A stretch of DNA of 64,000 bases, taken from positions 1 through 64,000 of the forward strand of contig QEVK01000011.1 in NCBI GenBank assembly GCA_003577315.1, given 5' to 3'. The notes under the pieces were generated by a model. That model did no database searches, was not told the DNA's origin, and was given only the letters and a program-made list of their open reading frames with translations. Below, piece after piece: positions 17,144-25,406 of the stretch. This stretch comes from Hyphomicrobiales bacterium. Its GTDB lineage: Bacteria > Pseudomonadota > Alphaproteobacteria > Rhizobiales > Rhizobiaceae. Both the position numbers and the translations under genes were made by a program. Positions within the stretch are counted from its first letter, which is position 1, and every line of letters starts with the position of its first letter.

Positions 17144-19621
17144 ATGAAGCAGCGTGGTGTCATCTTGCATCCCGGCGAGGCCTGTCGCCGGCCGGTCTCG
17201 GACGAGCGCGTCGCAAGGCAGCTGGCCGAGGCGCGCGAGGGCCGCGAGGCAAAGGAGGGCGGCGGCCGCGGGCTGATGGGCCTGGAGGCGTGCGACGTGT
17301 GCAAGGGCGCGTGCGCGCTTCCCGCCGCCCCGGCCGGGGGGCTGAGCGGCCTCGACCGCCTGGGCTGGTCGCTGCGGCTGGCCTTCGAGGCACCGCTCGC
17401 CGGCTTCGGCCGCCGCGAGGACGTGCGCGCCTCCTTCATCCACCTGATGCTGGAAGCGCATGGCTGCCGCTCGGCGCAGGACGTGCGCCGCCAGGTGGCG
17501 GCGATGCAGTCCGAGCTCGACGCCTACAAGGCGGCGCTCGACCAGCACGCCATCGTCGCCATCACCGACCGCGCCGGACGGATAACCCACGTCAACAACC
17601 CGTTCTGTCGCATCAGCGGCTACCGCCGCGAGGAGCTGGTCGGCCAGCGCCACAACATCGTCAACTCGCGCCATCATCCGCGCGCCTTCTTCGCCGGCAT
17701 GTGGCGCACCATCGCCCGCGGCGAGGTCTGGCGCGGCGAGATCTGCAACAAGGCGCGCGACGGCAGGCTCTACTGGGTGGACACCACCATCGTCCCCTAC
17801 CGCGACGACAAGGGCAAGATCGGTGGCTACGTCTCGATCCGCTACGACGTCACCGACCGCAAGCAGGCCGAGGTGGCGCTGCGGGCGGAGAACGAGCGCC
17901 GCCAGCAGGCCGAAACCCTGCTGCGGGACGTGATCGACGCCGTGCCCGACGGCATCATCGCCTTCGACGGCGAGGACCGGCTGGTGCTGTTCAACGAGGC
18001 CTACCGGCGCTTCCATTCGGGCATCGCCGAGGAGGCCGAGATCGGCATGAGCTTCGAGGAGATGATGAAGCTGGCCGTCCGGCGCGGCCAGTTCGCCATC
18101 CCCGGCGGCTCGCCCGCCGACGAGGCGAAATGGATGAAGGCCAGGATGAAGGCGTTCCGCAAGCCGGGCCGCCCCTTCACGCAGCAGCTTGCCGACGGAC
18201 GCTGGCTCCAGGTGCAGGAGCGCCGCTCGGCCTCCGGCAACATGGTGGGCGTGCGCACCGACATCACCGGGCTGAAGCGCGCCGAGCTGACCATCAAGGA
18301 CCAGGCCGAGCGCGATCCGCTGACCGGGCTCTACAACCGTTCGGTGCTCGCCGACCAGCTCGCGCGCGCGGTGCGGCGCGCGCGCCAGGGCGGCCATGCC
18401 GGCGCGCTGGTGGTCGCCGACCTCGACGACTTCAAGGCCGTCAACGACTCCTTCGGCCACGACGCCGGCGACCGGCTGCTGAAGGAGGTGGCGAGACGGC
18501 TGCGCGCGAGCCTGCGCGCCAACGACGTGGCGGTGCGGCTGGGCGGCGACGAGTTCGCCTTCATCCTGCCGCGCGTCGCCGGCGAGGCCGGGCTCGACCG
18601 GATGCTGGAGCGCGTGGTCGCGGCGATCGGCCAGCCGGTGGCGCTCGGCGGGCGGCAGGTCTCGCCGGGTTGCAGCCTCGGCGTCGCGATCTTCCCGCGC
18701 GACGGCACCGCGCCGGGCACGCTGATGAAGAATGCCGACATCGCGCTCTACGAGGCCAAGGGCGACAGCCGCGGCGGCCACCGCGTCTTCCGCAAGGGCA
18801 TGCGCGCGGCCATCGAGAAGAGGCAGAAGCTCGCCGCCGCGCTGCGCGCCGACTTGGCGGCGAAGCGGCTCGGCATCGCGCTGCAACCGCAGATCCGCCT
18901 CGCCGACGGCGCGCATGCCGGCTTCGAGGTGCTGGCGCGCTGGAGCGCCGGCGGGGAGCGGGTGCCGCCGCCGGAGTTCATCCGGCTCGCGGAGGAGACC
19001 GGCATGATCGTGACCCTGGGCGAGCAGGTGCTGGAGGCCGCGCTCGCCGCGACGGGGCAGATGCGCGCCATCGGGCTGGAGACGGGCGGCATCGCCGTCA
19101 ACGTCGCGGCCGCGCAGCTCAAGCTCGGCAGCTTCGCCGCCCGGGTCGAGGCGCTGCTGAAGCGCCACGGCGTCGCGCCGTCGCTTCTGGAGATCGAGAT
19201 CACGGAGAACGTGCTGCTCGACCGCGACCCCGGCCGCATCCTCGATTCGCTCGAGGCGGTGAAGGCGATGGGCATCAAGGTCGCGCTCGACGATTTCGGC
19301 ACCGGCTTCGCCTCGCTCACCCACCTCAAGCGCTTCCCGGTCGACCGGCTGAAGATCGACCGCTCCTTCGTCCACAACATCGAGACCGACGCCGGCGACG
19401 CGGCGATCTCGCGCACCATCATCAGCCTGGCGCACAGCCTGGGGCTGGAGGTGGTGGCCGAAGGCGTCGAGACCGAGGCGCAGCTTTCCTTCCTGCGCGG
19501 CCATGGCTGCGACTACGCGCAGGGCTTCCTGTTCGGCAGGCCCTCGCCGGTCGGCGAGCTGGCCGACTATCTGGCGCGCGCGCGGGCCGGCGCGCCGATC
19601 CCGCTTGCCGCGGCGGAATGA
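17144..19621 (+). CDS. PAS-PAS-GGDEF-EAL cyclic-di-GMP enzyme
   Basis: An 825-residue soluble signalling protein. The N-terminal ~110 residues hold Cys14 and a CxxCxxxC cluster (Cys50, Cys53, Cys57). PAS1 (about 125-245) resembles Aer-type redox PAS domains (ITHVNNPFCRISGYRREELV, then RPHH-like SRHHPRAFF and WRGEICNKARDGRLYWVD); PAS2 is about 265-380. The GGDEF domain (about 385-545) has the intact active site LGGDEFAF near residue 467 for c-di-GMP synthesis. The EAL domain (about 555-815) has EVL in place of EAL, but keeps the metal and catalytic blocks NVAAAQL, EITEN, DDFGTGFASL, KIDRSF and EGVET, so it may be an active phosphodiesterase. ATG 17144 follows TAGTGGGGCA. It lies ~117 bases after the chemoreceptor. 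A bifunctional or redox-switched enzyme is plausible. Confidence 0.92.
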   Translation: MKQRGVILHPGEACRRPVSDERVARQLAEAREGREAKEGGGRGLMGLEACDVCKGACALPAAPAGGLSGLDRLGWSLRLAFEAPLAGFGRREDVRASFIHLMLEAHGCRSAQDVRRQVAAMQSELDAYKAALDQHAIVAITDRAGRITHVNNPFCRISGYRREELVGQRHNIVNSRHHPRAFFAGMWRTIARGEVWRGEICNKARDGRLYWVDTTIVPYRDDKGKIGGYVSIRYDVTDRKQAEVALRAENERRQQAETLLRDVIDAVPDGIIAFDGEDRLVLFNEAYRRFHSGIAEEAEIGMSFEEMMKLAVRRGQFAIPGGSPADEAKWMKARMKAFRKPGRPFTQQLADGRWLQVQERRSASGNMVGVRTDITGLKRAELTIKDQAERDPLTGLYNRSVLADQLARAVRRARQGGHAGALVVADLDDFKAVNDSFGHDAGDRLLKEVARRLRASLRANDVAVRLGGDEFAFILPRVAGEAGLDRMLERVVAAIGQPVALGGRQVSPGCSLGVAIFPRDGTAPGTLMKNADIALYEAKGDSRGGHRVFRKGMRAAIEKRQKLAAALRADLAAKRLGIALQPQIRLADGAHAGFEVLARWSAGGERVPPPEFIRLAEETGMIVTLGEQVLEAALAATGQMRAIGLETGGIAVNVAAAQLKLGSFAARVEALLKRHGVAPSLLEIEITENVLLDRDPGRILDSLEAVKAMGIKVALDDFGTGFASLTHLKRFPVDRLKIDRSFVHNIETDAGDAAISRTIISLAHSLGLEVVAEGVETEAQLSFLRGHGCDYAQGFLFGRPSPVGELADYLARARAGAPIPLAAAE

Positions 19622-19624
19622 GCC

Positions 19625-20026
19625 TCAGGCCGGCTGGAAATCGAGCGCCACGCCGTTGATGCAGTAGCGCAGGCCGGTGGGCGGCGGCCCGTCGGGGAAG
19701 ACGTGGCCGAGATGGCTGCCGCACCGGGCGCAATGCACCTCGGTGCGCTCCATGCCCCAGCTGCGGTCCCGGGACGTCTCCACCGCGCCGGGCAGGGGAT
19801 CGTTGAAGCTCGGCCAGCCGGTGCCGCTCTCGAACTTCAGCGTCGAGCGGAACAGCTCCTGCCCGCAGCCGGCGCAGGAGAAGGTGCCGGCGCGCTTCTC
19901 GTGGAGCAGGGCGCAGCTTCCCGGCCGCTCGGTGCCGTGCTCGCGCATGACGTGGTACTGCTCCGGCGTCAGCAGCGCGCGCCATTCCGCCTCGGTGCGG
20001 GTGACCGGAAAAGCCCTGGTGTCCAT
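19625..20026 (-). CDS. msrB: Peptide-methionine (R)-S-oxide reductase
   Basis: A 133-residue MsrB that repairs R-methionine sulfoxide. It has the structural zinc pairs Cys51/Cys54 (CAGC) and Cys99/Cys102 (CARC), the FESGTGWPSFNDP substrate block and the catalytic Cys122 in RYCINGVALDF. Zinc ligands and nucleophile are all present and the length is normal. The stop lies only 3 bases from the end of the convergent c-di-GMP gene. No signal peptide is visible, so the enzyme is cytoplasmic. Confidence 0.96.
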   Translation of the reverse strand: MDTRAFPVTRTEAEWRALLTPEQYHVMREHGTERPGSCALLHEKRAGTFSCAGCGQELFRSTLKFESGTGWPSFNDPLPGAVETSRDRSWGMERTEVHCARCGSHLGHVFPDGPPPTGLRYCINGVALDFQPA

Positions 20027-20080
20027 GAAAGCCTCCGTGAAGCCGTGACAGGCGCAATGTAGGGCCGGGGCGGCCGCGCC

Positions 20081-21271
20081 TCAATGCTTGCGCGACAGCT
20101 CGCGCGTCGCCGCCTCCAGCCCCGCCAGCGTCAGCGGGTACATGCGGTCGCAGAACAGGTCGCGGATCATCTGGATCGAATGGGTGTAGCCCCAATGCTG
20201 CTCGCGCACCGGGTTGAGCCACACCGCGTTCGGCCACTGGGAAAGGACGCGGGTGAGCCAGACATGGCCCGGCTCCTCGTTCCAGTGCTCGACCGAACCG
20301 CCGGCATAGGCGATCTCGTAGGGGCTCATCGAGGCGTCGCCGACGAAGATCACCTTGTAGTCGGGGCCGTATTTGTGGAGCACGTCGAAGGTCGGCATGA
20401 CCTCGGCGTGGCGGCGGCGGTTGTCCTTCCACACGCCCTCGTAGAGGCAGTTGTGGAAATAGAAGTATTCCATGTGCCGGAACTCGGCGCGCGCGGCCGA
20501 GAACAGCTCCTCGACGATGCGGATGTGGTCGTCCATCGAGCCGCCGACGTCGAAGAACATCAGCAGCTTGACGGCGTTGCGCCGCTCCGGCCGGGTCTTC
20601 ACGTCGAGATAGCCGTGCTCGGCCGTGGCGTGGATGGTGCCGGGAAGGTCCAGCTCCTCGTCGGCGCCCTCGCGCACCCAGCGGCGAAGTCTCTTGAGGG
20701 CAACCTTGATGTTGCGGGTGCCGAGCTCGACCGAATCGTCGAAGTTCCTGAACTCGCGCTTGTCCCAGACCTTGACCGCGCGGCGGTGGCGGCTCTCGGC
20801 CTGCCCGATGCGCACGCCTTCCGGGTTGTAGCCATAGGCGCCGAAGGGCGACGTGCCGGCGGTGCCGATCCATTTCGAGCCGCCCTGATGGCGGCCCTTC
20901 TGCTCCTCCAGCCGCTTCTTCAGCGTCTCCATCAGCTTGTCGAAGCCGCCAAGCGCTGCGACCAGCTTCTTCTCCTCCTCGCTGAGGTGCTTTTCGGCGA
21001 GCCGCCGCAGCCATTCCTCGGGCAGGTTGGCGACATCGACCGCGCCCTCGCCGGACACGGCCTCCAGCCCCTTGAAGACGCGGGAAAAGACCTGGTCGAA
21101 GCGGTCGATGTGGCGCTCGTCCTTCACGAGCGCGGCGCGGGCGAGGAAGTAGAAGCCCTCGACGTCGTATTCGACCAGCCCCGCCTCCATGCCTTCCAGC
21201 AGCGACAGGTATTCCCGAAGCGAGACGGGGACCTTCGCGGCTTTCAGCTCGAGGAAGAAGGGCAGGAACAT
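20081..21271 (-). CDS. VWA domain (CoxE-like) protein
   Basis: A 396-residue protein with an N-terminal helical part and a C-terminal von Willebrand A-like domain. The MIDAS motif is DVGGS (Asp241-Ser245), where the usual first serine of DxSxS is glycine; the Thr and Asp positions come later (VIFVGDASMSP). KWIGTAGTSPFGAYGYNPEG and GTIHATAEHGYLDVKTRPERR are signature stretches of the group that pairs with MoxR AAA+ ATPases. MoxR/VWA pairs act as chaperones, for example in metal-centre insertion. It is last in a moxR-GNAT-VWA run, 6 bases after the acetyltransferase stop. Target unknown. Confidence 0.88.
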   Translation of the reverse strand: MFLPFFLELKAAKVPVSLREYLSLLEGMEAGLVEYDVEGFYFLARAALVKDERHIDRFDQVFSRVFKGLEAVSGEGAVDVANLPEEWLRRLAEKHLSEEEKKLVAALGGFDKLMETLKKRLEEQKGRHQGGSKWIGTAGTSPFGAYGYNPEGVRIGQAESRHRRAVKVWDKREFRNFDDSVELGTRNIKVALKRLRRWVREGADEELDLPGTIHATAEHGYLDVKTRPERRNAVKLLMFFDVGGSMDDHIRIVEELFSAARAEFRHMEYFYFHNCLYEGVWKDNRRRHAEVMPTFDVLHKYGPDYKVIFVGDASMSPYEIAYAGGSVEHWNEEPGHVWLTRVLSQWPNAVWLNPVREQHWGYTHSIQMIRDLFCDRMYPLTLAGLEAATRELSRKH

Positions 21272-21277
21272 GACGCC

Positions 21278-21724
21278 TCAGTTGCGCTGGTACTTGATGA
21301 AGGGCGTGAGTTTCGCGATGCGGTCGTAGAGCTTGCGCGCCGTCTCGTTGAAGTGCTGCGTCAGCCAGTAGACGTTGGCGGCCCCGGCCTCGTCCGCCTT
21401 CCGGTAGACCGCCTCGATCAGCGCCCGCCCGACGCCGGTGCCGCGCGCCTCAGGGTCGGCGTAGAGGTCCTGAAGGTAGCAGTTGTCGCCCACGGCCCAG
21501 CAGGTCCGGTGGAAGATGTAGTGGACGAGGCCGACGGCCTTTCCGTCCACCTCGGCAATGAGGCCGTTGGGCTCGTACTTCCCCTCGTCCAGCAGCCGCT
21601 GCCATGTCGAGGCGTAGACCTCCTCGGAGACGCTCGTCTCGTAGAAGGCGAGGTAGGCGGTCCACAGCCGGCGCCATTCGGCGTGGTCGGCGCGGACGAG
21701 CGGGCGGATGGTGATCGTCGTCAT
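21278..21724 (-). CDS. GNAT family N-acetyltransferase
   Basis: A 148-residue single-domain acetyltransferase. IRPLVRADHAEWRRLWTAYLAFYET opens the fold, YLQDLYADPEARGTGVGRALIEAVYRKADEAG is motif A with the acetyl-CoA pyrophosphate loop RGTGVG, and VYWLTQHFNETARKLYDR is motif B. The sequence resembles diamine- or small-molecule-type GNATs more than RimI. Its gene sits between the moxR and VWA genes, with ~100 bases to moxR and 6 bases to VWA, so it is translated together with VWA. Substrate unknown. Confidence 0.9.
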   Translation of the reverse strand: MTTITIRPLVRADHAEWRRLWTAYLAFYETSVSEEVYASTWQRLLDEGKYEPNGLIAEVDGKAVGLVHYIFHRTCWAVGDNCYLQDLYADPEARGTGVGRALIEAVYRKADEAGAANVYWLTQHFNETARKLYDRIAKLTPFIKYQRN

Positions 21725-21824
21725 TCGGTTTTCTCCCTGATACCCGGCGCTCCGCCGGGGCGGCGGGCGTTCGTCAGCCGTGAAGCCGGATCGCCGGCCT
21801 TTCGTCGGCTGCGCGGACGGCTCC

Positions 21825-22664
21825 TCACCCTTGCCGGCGCGCCATGAAGGCCAGCCGCTCGAACAGGTGGACGTCCTGCTCGTTCTTCAGCAACGCGCCG
21901 TGCAGCTTCGGCAGGGCGTTCCTGGCGTCGGTGCGCAGGTCCTCGGGCGCGACGTCGTCGGCGACCAGCAGGCGGATCCAGTCGAGCGCCTCCGAGGTCG
22001 AGGGCTTCTTCTTCAGGCCCGGCACCTCGCGGATCTCGTAGAAGCGGGTCAGCGCCGCGCGCACCAGGTTCTGCTTGATGCCCGGATAGTGGACGTCGAC
22101 GATCCTTTGCAGCGTGTCGACGTCGGGGAAGCGGATGTAGTGGAAGAAGCAGCGGCGCAGGAAGGCGTCGGGCAGCTCCTTCTCGTTGTTGGAGGTGATG
22201 ACGACGATGGGCCGCTGCCTCGCGCGCACGGTCTCGCCGGTCTCGTAGACGTGGAACTCCATGCGGTCGAGCTCCTGCAACAGGTCGTTGGGGAACTCGA
22301 TGTCGGCCTTGTCGATCTCGTCGATCAGCAGCACCACCTTGCGCTCGGCGGAGAACGCCTCCCACAGCTTGCCGCGGCGGATGTAGTTGTGGATGTCGTT
22401 GAAGCGCTCGTCGCCGAGCTGGCTGTCGCGCAGGCGCGAGACCGCGTCGTACTCGTAGAGGCCCTGCTGCGCCTTCGTGGTCGACTTGACGTGCCACTCG
22501 ATCAGCTCGAGGCCAAGCGCCGCGGCGATCTGGCGGGCAAGCTCGGTCTTGCCGGTGCCGGGCTCGCCCTTGACCAGCAGCGGCCGCTCCAGCGCGATCG
22601 CCGCGTTGACGGCAACCATGAGATCCTTGTCGGCGACATAGGCCGCCGTTCCTTCAAAGCGCAT
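21825..22664 (-). CDS. MoxR-type AAA+ ATPase
   Basis: A 279-residue AAA+ ATPase: Walker A GEPGTGKT (33-40), Walker B VVLLIDEIDKAD, sensor 1 IVVITSNNEKELPDAFLRR with the arginine finger, and a C-terminal lid. The EFPNDLLQELDRMEFHVYET segment is the helix-2 insert typical of MoxR proteins. MoxR ATPases work with VWA proteins to mature protein complexes; the matching VWA gene lies two genes downstream on the same strand. Start ATG 22664 faces the 6S RNA region. Confidence 0.92.
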   Translation of the reverse strand: MRFEGTAAYVADKDLMVAVNAAIALERPLLVKGEPGTGKTELARQIAAALGLELIEWHVKSTTKAQQGLYEYDAVSRLRDSQLGDERFNDIHNYIRRGKLWEAFSAERKVVLLIDEIDKADIEFPNDLLQELDRMEFHVYETGETVRARQRPIVVITSNNEKELPDAFLRRCFFHYIRFPDVDTLQRIVDVHYPGIKQNLVRAALTRFYEIREVPGLKKKPSTSEALDWIRLLVADDVAPEDLRTDARNALPKLHGALLKNEQDVHLFERLAFMARRQG

Positions 22665-22820
22665 GCCTTTACTCTTCTCCCGGGAGGCGATTGTTCAATG
22701 CGAAACCGATGTGAAACTAGGCAGGCGGGCGAGGCGGCGCAAGCCCGCAATTGGCCGGCCCTTTCCTGATGGCGGCCGGCGGGGCCGCGAATGGCACTGG
22801 CGGCGGGCGCCCGGCCGGCC

Positions 22821-22826
22821 TATATT
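22821..22826 (+). promoter_or_regulatory. Likely -10 element of the 6S RNA gene
   Basis: TATATT at 22821-22826 sits 8 bases before the first base of the terminal stem of the 6S RNA, the right distance for a sigma-70 -10 element. No good -35 hexamer is seen at 16-18 bases upstream in this GC-rich stretch. Confidence 0.5.
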
Positions 22827-22831
22827 GGCGG

Positions 22832-22990
22832 TGGCGATCTGCGCTTCCCGACAGGAGTAACTTATCCCCGGGGCCTTATTGATCCCTAGGGAGCTGTCCC
22901 TGGCCGGGCCCGTGGGCCCGGACATATGGCGCCCACCTACCTTGTAGGCACCCGGGATCAACCTCTCCATCGGCTGTCGCGGATCGCTCC
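22832..22990 (+). ncRNA. ssrS: 6S RNA
   Basis: About 159 bases that fold like 6S RNA, which binds the sigma-70 RNA polymerase holoenzyme in place of an open promoter. The terminal stem GCGATCTGCG (22834-22843) pairs over ten positions (one U-G) with CGCGGATCGC (22978-22987). The apical arm contains CCGGGCCC/GGGCCCGG (22904-22911 with 22914-22921). On the 3' side of the central bubble a small hairpin CCTAC-CTT-GTAGG (22936-22948) is present, as in other alphaproteobacterial 6S RNAs. It lies directly upstream of a 5-formyltetrahydrofolate cyclo-ligase gene, the same neighbour as ssrS has in many proteobacteria. Ends are estimated to within a few bases. Confidence 0.88.
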
Positions 22991-23035
22991 CTTCCCGCTG
23001 GTCCGTTCCCCGTTTCCCGCCTTCCGATCTCCGTC

Positions 23036-23623
23036 ATGGACGCCGCCGCCAAAGAGCTCAAGAAGACCCTGCGCGGCGCGGCGCTCGCCCGGCGCGACGC
23101 GCTCGACCCCGCTTGGCGGGCCGACGCCTCGCTGGCGATGGCCGCCGCCGCGGACACGCTCGCCATCGCGCCCGGCACGGTCGTCTCCGGCTTCCTGCCG
23201 ATCCGCTCCGAGGCGGACCTCAAGCCGCTGATGGCGGCGCTGGCGCAACGGGGCGCGCGGCTTTGCCTGCCCGTCATCCTCGACCGCGCCACCATCGTCT
23301 TCCGCGAATACCTGGCCCACCGGCCGCTGGTCGACACCGGCTTCGGCACCAGCGGCCCGGACGCGGACGCAGCCGTGCTCGATCCCGCCGTGATGCTCGT
23401 GCCGCTCGCGGCCTTCGACGCGCAGGGCAACCGCATCGGCTACGGCGCCGGCCATTACGACCGCGCCATCGCCCGGCTGCATGCGAAGGGGCTTGCGCCG
23501 CGGCTGGTCGGCGTCGCCTTCGACTGCCAGCGTGTCGATGCCGTTCCGGCCGAGGCGCACGACGTGCGGCTCGGCGAATGCCTGAGCGAAAGCGGCTTGC
23601 GCCGGTTTCCCCTCTGCCTGTAG
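23036..23623 (+). CDS. fthC: 5-formyltetrahydrofolate cyclo-ligase
   Basis: A 195-residue ATP-dependent enzyme converting 5-formyl-THF to 5,10-methenyl-THF. The N-terminal basic helix KKTLRGAALARRDAL, SGFLPIRSEADLKPLM, LVPLAAFDAQGNRIGYGAGHYDR (the nucleotide/folate-binding GYGxGxYDR, with His for the usual Tyr) and GVAFDCQRVDAVP are family marks. Length is normal. The gene follows 6S RNA by ~45 bases and is probably on the same primary transcript, and it is 9 bases before the phosphoesterase gene. Also known as ygfA. Confidence 0.94.
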   Translation: MDAAAKELKKTLRGAALARRDALDPAWRADASLAMAAAADTLAIAPGTVVSGFLPIRSEADLKPLMAALAQRGARLCLPVILDRATIVFREYLAHRPLVDTGFGTSGPDADAAVLDPAVMLVPLAAFDAQGNRIGYGAGHYDRAIARLHAKGLAPRLVGVAFDCQRVDAVPAEAHDVRLGECLSESGLRRFPLCL

Positions 23624-23632
23624 GAGAAGGCC

Positions 23633-24454
23633 ATGAGGCTTCTTTTTCTCGGCGACATGGTGGGACGGTCGGGCCGCACGGCGGTGTGGGAGCGCCTTCC
23701 CGGACTGATCTCGGATTTCCGGCTCGATTTCGTCATCGTCAACGGCGAGAACGCCGCCGGCGGCTTCGGCATCACCGAGGAGATCTTCCGCTTGACGCTC
23801 GACGCCGGCGCCGACGTGGTGACGACCGGCAACCACGTCTGGGACCAGCGCGAGGCGCTGGAGTTCGCCCCGCGCGAGGAGCGCTTCCTGCGGCCGGCCA
23901 ACTTCCCCGTCGGCACGCCGGGCCGCGGCACCGGACTCTACGAGGCCAGGAACGGCGCGCGCGTCTTCGTCGCCAACATCATGGGCCGCGTGTTCATGCA
24001 CCCGGAGCTGGACGACCCGTTCCAGGCCGGCGAGCGCGAGCTCGCCGCCTGCCCGCTCGGCGAGCAGGCGGACGTGGCGGTGATCGACTTCCACGCCGAG
24101 GCGACCTCGGAGAAGATGTGCTTCGCCCATTTCGTCGACGGCCGCGCCTCGCTGGTCGTCGGCACCCACACGCACCAGCCGACCGCCGACCACCAGATAC
24201 TGAACGGCGGCACGGCCTACATCTCCGACGCCGGCATGTGCGGCGACTACGATTCCTCGCTCGGCATGGACAAGGAGGAGCCGCTCAACCGCTTCCTCTA
24301 CAAGGTGCCGAAGGGCCGCTTCGAGGCGGCCGCCGGCCCGGCGACGATCTGCGGCGTCGGCGTCGACATTTCCGACCGCACCGGCCTTGCCGAGAAGATC
24401 GCGCCGCTCAGGCTCGGGCCGCGGCTTCAGGAGACGGTCCCCTCCTTCTGGTGA
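23633..24454 (+). CDS. YmdB-like metallophosphoesterase
   Basis: A 273-residue protein of the TIGR00282/YmdB family of dinuclear-metal phosphodiesterases; Bacillus YmdB hydrolyses 2',3'-cyclic nucleotides. The metal ligands are in [12 protein letters not shown] (Asp8), [23 protein letters not shown], and the later [12 protein letters not shown] and [30 protein letters not shown] is another family block. It starts 9 bases after fthC and is cotranscribed with it. The 3' side leads into a hairpin-rich leader of terC. Confidence 0.92.
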   Translation: MRLLFLGDMVGRSGRTAVWERLPGLISDFRLDFVIVNGENAAGGFGITEEIFRLTLDAGADVVTTGNHVWDQREALEFAPREERFLRPANFPVGTPGRGTGLYEARNGARVFVANIMGRVFMHPELDDPFQAGERELAACPLGEQADVAVIDFHAEATSEKMCFAHFVDGRASLVVGTHTHQPTADHQILNGGTAYISDAGMCGDYDSSLGMDKEEPLNRFLYKVPKGRFEAAAGPATICGVGVDISDRTGLAEKIAPLRLGPRLQETVPSFW

Positions 24455-24461
24455 GGCCCGC

Positions 24462-24559
24462 GCGGCGGCGGCGGACGCCGCCGCAAGGTTCCTGACGGGA
24501 AACCGCGGGGGAAACCTTGACGGGAAACGAGGCCCGCCCCACTTCTTGCGGGCCTTTTT
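24462..24559 (+). promoter_or_regulatory. Structured leader upstream of terC (candidate riboregulator)
   Basis: The 130 bases between the phosphoesterase gene and terC contain three successive stems. First is GCGGCGGCG/CGCCGCCGC (24462-24470 with 24476-24484). Second, CAAGGTT/AACCTTG (24484-24490 with 24513-24519) encloses the first copy of an 11-base direct repeat TGACGGGAAAC (24493-24503; second copy 24518-24528). Third is the terminator hairpin 24530-24559. The sequence between terminator and ATG 24585 is only 25 bases. This arrangement suits a leader RNA that switches terminator formation. Leaders of terC genes elsewhere include the Mn2+-sensing yybP-ykoY riboswitch and a computational 'terC' RNA motif in alphaproteobacteria; I cannot match either base by base. 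Alternatively it is simply the 3' end of the upstream operon. Confidence 0.5.
24530..24559 (+). terminator. Intrinsic terminator upstream of terC
   Basis: AGGCCCGC (24530-24537) pairs with GCGGGCCT (24548-24555) around a 10-base loop, followed by a run of T (24555-24559). It either ends the 6S-fthC-phosphoesterase transcript or is the expression platform of a terC leader. Confidence 0.85.
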
Positions 24560-24584
24560 CCGTCAACCTTTTCCGAGGACACTG

Positions 24585-25400
24585 ATGATCGAGTTCTTCG
24601 CGGCGCATCTCGACTGGCTCGCCGACCCGACCGCGTGGGTGGCGCTTGTCACGCTCATCGTGCTCGAGGTGGTGCTGGGCATCGACAACCTGATCTTCAT
24701 CTCGATCCTGACCAACAAGCTGCCCGAGCAGCACCGCGTCGCCGCGCGGCGGCTCGGCATCGGCGCCGCGCTCGTCATGCGGCTGGTCCTGCTCGCCACC
24801 ATCGCCTGGATCGTGCACCTGACCGACCCGCTGTTCGCGCTGTTCGGCCACGCCTTCTCCTGGCGCGACCTGATCCTGATCGCCGGCGGCCTGTTCCTCG
24901 TCTGGAAGGCAACCAAGGAGATCCACCACTCGGTCGATCCCCATGCCGGCAAGGAGACCATCGTGGGCGAGACGATCCAGACCTCGCTTGCCGGCGCGAT
25001 CTTCCAGATCCTGCTGCTCGACCTCGTCTTCTCCATCGACTCGATCATCACCGCGGTCGGCATGACCGACGAGATCGCCATCATGTACATCGCGGTGATC
25101 GTGGCGGTGACGGTGATGCTGATCGCCGTCAACCCGCTGTCGCGCTTCATCGAGAAGAACCCGACCATCGTCATGCTGGCGCTGGGCTTCCTCCTGATGA
25201 TCGGCACGACGCTGATCGCCGACGGCATGGGCTTCCATGTGCCCAAGGGCTACATCTACGCCGCCATGGGCTTCTCGGCGCTGGTGGAGGGCCTCAACAT
25301 GCTGGCGCGGCGCAAGCGCACGCTTGACAAGGTGAGCGCGAGCGGCGCGGGCACGACGGGCAGCAGCGCGGGCGCGGGCGGGGGCGGGGCGGCCGAGTAG
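24585..25400 (+). CDS. TerC-family integral membrane protein
   Basis: A 271-residue polytopic protein with about seven hydrophobic helices. Family blocks are [64 protein letters not shown] and [22 protein letters not shown], including the conserved intramembrane Asp residues thought to carry metal. TerC proteins of this type export manganese in several bacteria. The C-terminal ~20 residues are Gly/Ala/Ser-rich and probably disordered. ATG 24585 has GAGGA 5 bases upstream. The leader with a terminator in front suggests metal-responsive control. Confidence 0.92.
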   Translation: MIEFFAAHLDWLADPTAWVALVTLIVLEVVLGIDNLIFISILTNKLPEQHRVAARRLGIGAALVMRLVLLATIAWIVHLTDPLFALFGHAFSWRDLILIAGGLFLVWKATKEIHHSVDPHAGKETIVGETIQTSLAGAIFQILLLDLVFSIDSIITAVGMTDEIAIMYIAVIVAVTVMLIAVNPLSRFIEKNPTIVMLALGFLLMIGTTLIADGMGFHVPKGYIYAAMGFSALVEGLNMLARRKRTLDKVSASGAGTTGSSAGAGGGGAAE

Positions 25401-25406
25401 GGCCGC

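Noticed and set aside
14519-19504. A 1661-codon open frame on the minus strand, and similar long antisense frames (e.g. 7631-10336, 10628-12883, 55789-58041)
   Set aside because: They lie exactly opposite well-identified genes (chemoreceptor, c-di-GMP enzyme, mic60, hemY, efeB), have Arg/Gly/Ala/His-rich low-complexity translations and no domain. Long antisense frames are expected in GC-rich DNA.
22695-22970. Short open frame on the minus strand across the 6S RNA locus
   Set aside because: The RNA fold explains the sequence, and the translation has no family features.
24462-24584. Leader of terC as a standard yybP-ykoY riboswitch
   Set aside because: I could not find the conserved internal loops of that motif; kept only as an unassigned structured leader.
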